From NCBI GenBank assembly GCA_016745215.1, contig CP050890.1:2976001-3040000 (forward strand): a stretch of DNA of 64,000 bases. The letters run 5' to 3'. Position 1 is the stretch's first letter. Each line of letters begins with the position of its first letter. The stretch comes from Thiohalocapsa sp. PB-PSB1. GTDB taxonomy: Bacteria; Pseudomonadota; Gammaproteobacteria; Chromatiales; Chromatiaceae. Below the pieces are notes generated by a model. The model worked only from the letters and a program-made list of their open reading frames with translations, did not search any database and had not been told where the DNA came from. The position numbers and the translations under genes are program-made. This document shows positions 63,399-64,000 of this stretch, in pieces.

Positions 63399-64000
63399 CT
63401 AGCGGGCAAGGAACGGTGTGTAGTCCGCGATGTCACCGCGCAGGGTCCGGGCCAGAATGCGCGCCTGCAACATCGGCAGCACGCCGATGGGTACCTTCGT
63501 GTCGAGCAGAGGGTGTTGAATCTCTTCCTGCTTGCGCTCCTGCCAGGCGGCGACCGTGGTGCGGCGCCCTTCGTCGCTCAGCAGCACAGCGCCACCATCG
63601 CGTTCATCGAAGTCGGTCGCCGTCAACTGACCTCGATTTATGAGGGTCAACGCGAGCCGGTCGGCAAGCGGCGCGCGGAACTCCTCTTGAAGATCCAGCG
63701 CCAGCGCCGCGCGGCCGGGGCGGACCGCGTGCAGAAAGCCGAGCTGGGGGTCCAGACCTACGGATTCGACGGCGGAGCGGCAGTCGTTCATGAGCAGTGT
63801 GTACAGGAATGACAGCAACGCGTTGAATCGGTCACGAGGCGGGCGGCGCGTGCGACCGTCGAGCTGGAATTGCCCTCGTAGCCTTGGCTTGACGACGTGA
63901 TTGATGGCGCCGAAGTAGCCGCGAGCCGACTCGCCCTCGATGCCGCGGAGGGTGTCCAGATCCTCGGCACCCGGCAGTGCTCTGAGCGCCGACTGGATGT
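63399..64000 (-). CDS. cas1: CRISPR-associated integrase Cas1 (type I-C), partial
   Basis: The C-terminal half only; the N-terminus is beyond the window. It reads ALRALPGAEDLDTLRGIEGE, SARGYFGAINHVV, RRPPRDRFNALLSFLYTLLM, NDCRSAVESVGLDPQLGFLH (catalytic His), AVRPGRAALALDLQEEFR (acidic metal ligands), and KVPIGVLPMLQARILARTLR. The pattern, including RRPP and SFLYTLLMND, is that of Cas1 of type I-C systems. The interference genes (cas3, cas5, cas8c, cas7) should lie further upstream, outside the window. Confidence 0.94.
   Translation of the reverse strand, partial: IQSALRALPGAEDLDTLRGIEGESARGYFGAINHVVKPRLRGQFQLDGRTRRPPRDRFNALLSFLYTLLMNDCRSAVESVGLDPQLGFLHAVRPGRAALALDLQEEFRAPLADRLALTLINRGQLTATDFDERDGGAVLLSDEGRRTTVAAWQERKQEEIQHPLLDTKVPIGVLPMLQARILARTLRGDIADYTPFLAR

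Overview
The window looks like a piece of a GC-rich gammaproteobacterial chromosome, most likely a purple sulfur bacterium of the Chromatiales. This rests on general gene content (urtABCDE, cca, argG, ampD, FeS-type photolyase) and on the heavy load of decayed insertion sequences, REP-like repeats and four-helix-bundle (S23-type) genes with Asp-Asn repeat tails. No species marker (rRNA, tRNA) was seen.

Layout. 1-2.7 kb: transposon and gene debris with a vapBC toxin-antitoxin pair. 2.8-20.6 kb: an unusual metabolic island. A tightly coupled minus-strand operon encodes an enolase-superfamily enzyme, a methyltransferase, a 2-hydroxyacid-dehydrogenase-like protein without its catalytic triad, a type II dehydroquinase homologue and an arginase. 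Two plus-strand genes follow (a DRE-TIM aldolase/lyase-like protein and a PLP aminotransferase). After about 4 kb of IS debris (four-helix-bundle, IS4, IS66 plus DUF4338) comes a second minus-strand operon: a TauD-like Fe/2-oxoglutarate oxygenase, two sister enolase-superfamily genes and a P-type ATPase without a CPC motif. Together these resemble an undescribed small-molecule pathway, possibly derived from an amino acid such as arginine or proline, with no NRPS or PKS.

20.8-26.7 kb: IS630 remnant, glutathione peroxidase, then an operon of flavodoxin/ferredoxin reductase, FeS photolyase, FAD amine oxidase-like protein and DUF429. 27-37 kb: two small secreted proteins, then a zinc-limitation locus. 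Two tandem Zur-type palindromes precede two DUF1826 genes and a frameshifted CobW/ZigA GTPase. Convergent to them are a membrane-embedded spermidine-synthase-like protein, itself behind a Zur/Fur-like palindrome, and a second CobW GTPase. 37.8-44.2 kb: urtABCDE urea importer behind a sigma-54-type promoter.

44.7-50.6 kb: DUF302, a broken unrecognised gene, cca, a monohaem DUF3365 protein and argG. 51.3-55.2 kb: a polyamine operon (deoxyhypusine-synthase-like, speA, speB). 56.1-60.0 kb: a six-gene operon (two DUF1538 membrane proteins, a PII-like protein, a CBS-domain protein, ampD, an alpha/beta hydrolase). 60.1-64.0 kb: repeats, a RayT-type transposase remnant inside inverted repeats, a 24-repeat CRISPR array, and type I-C cas2 and cas1 (the latter running off the window).

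The intergenic regions carry several dispersed repeat families, indicating a genome under long-term IS/REP expansion and decay.
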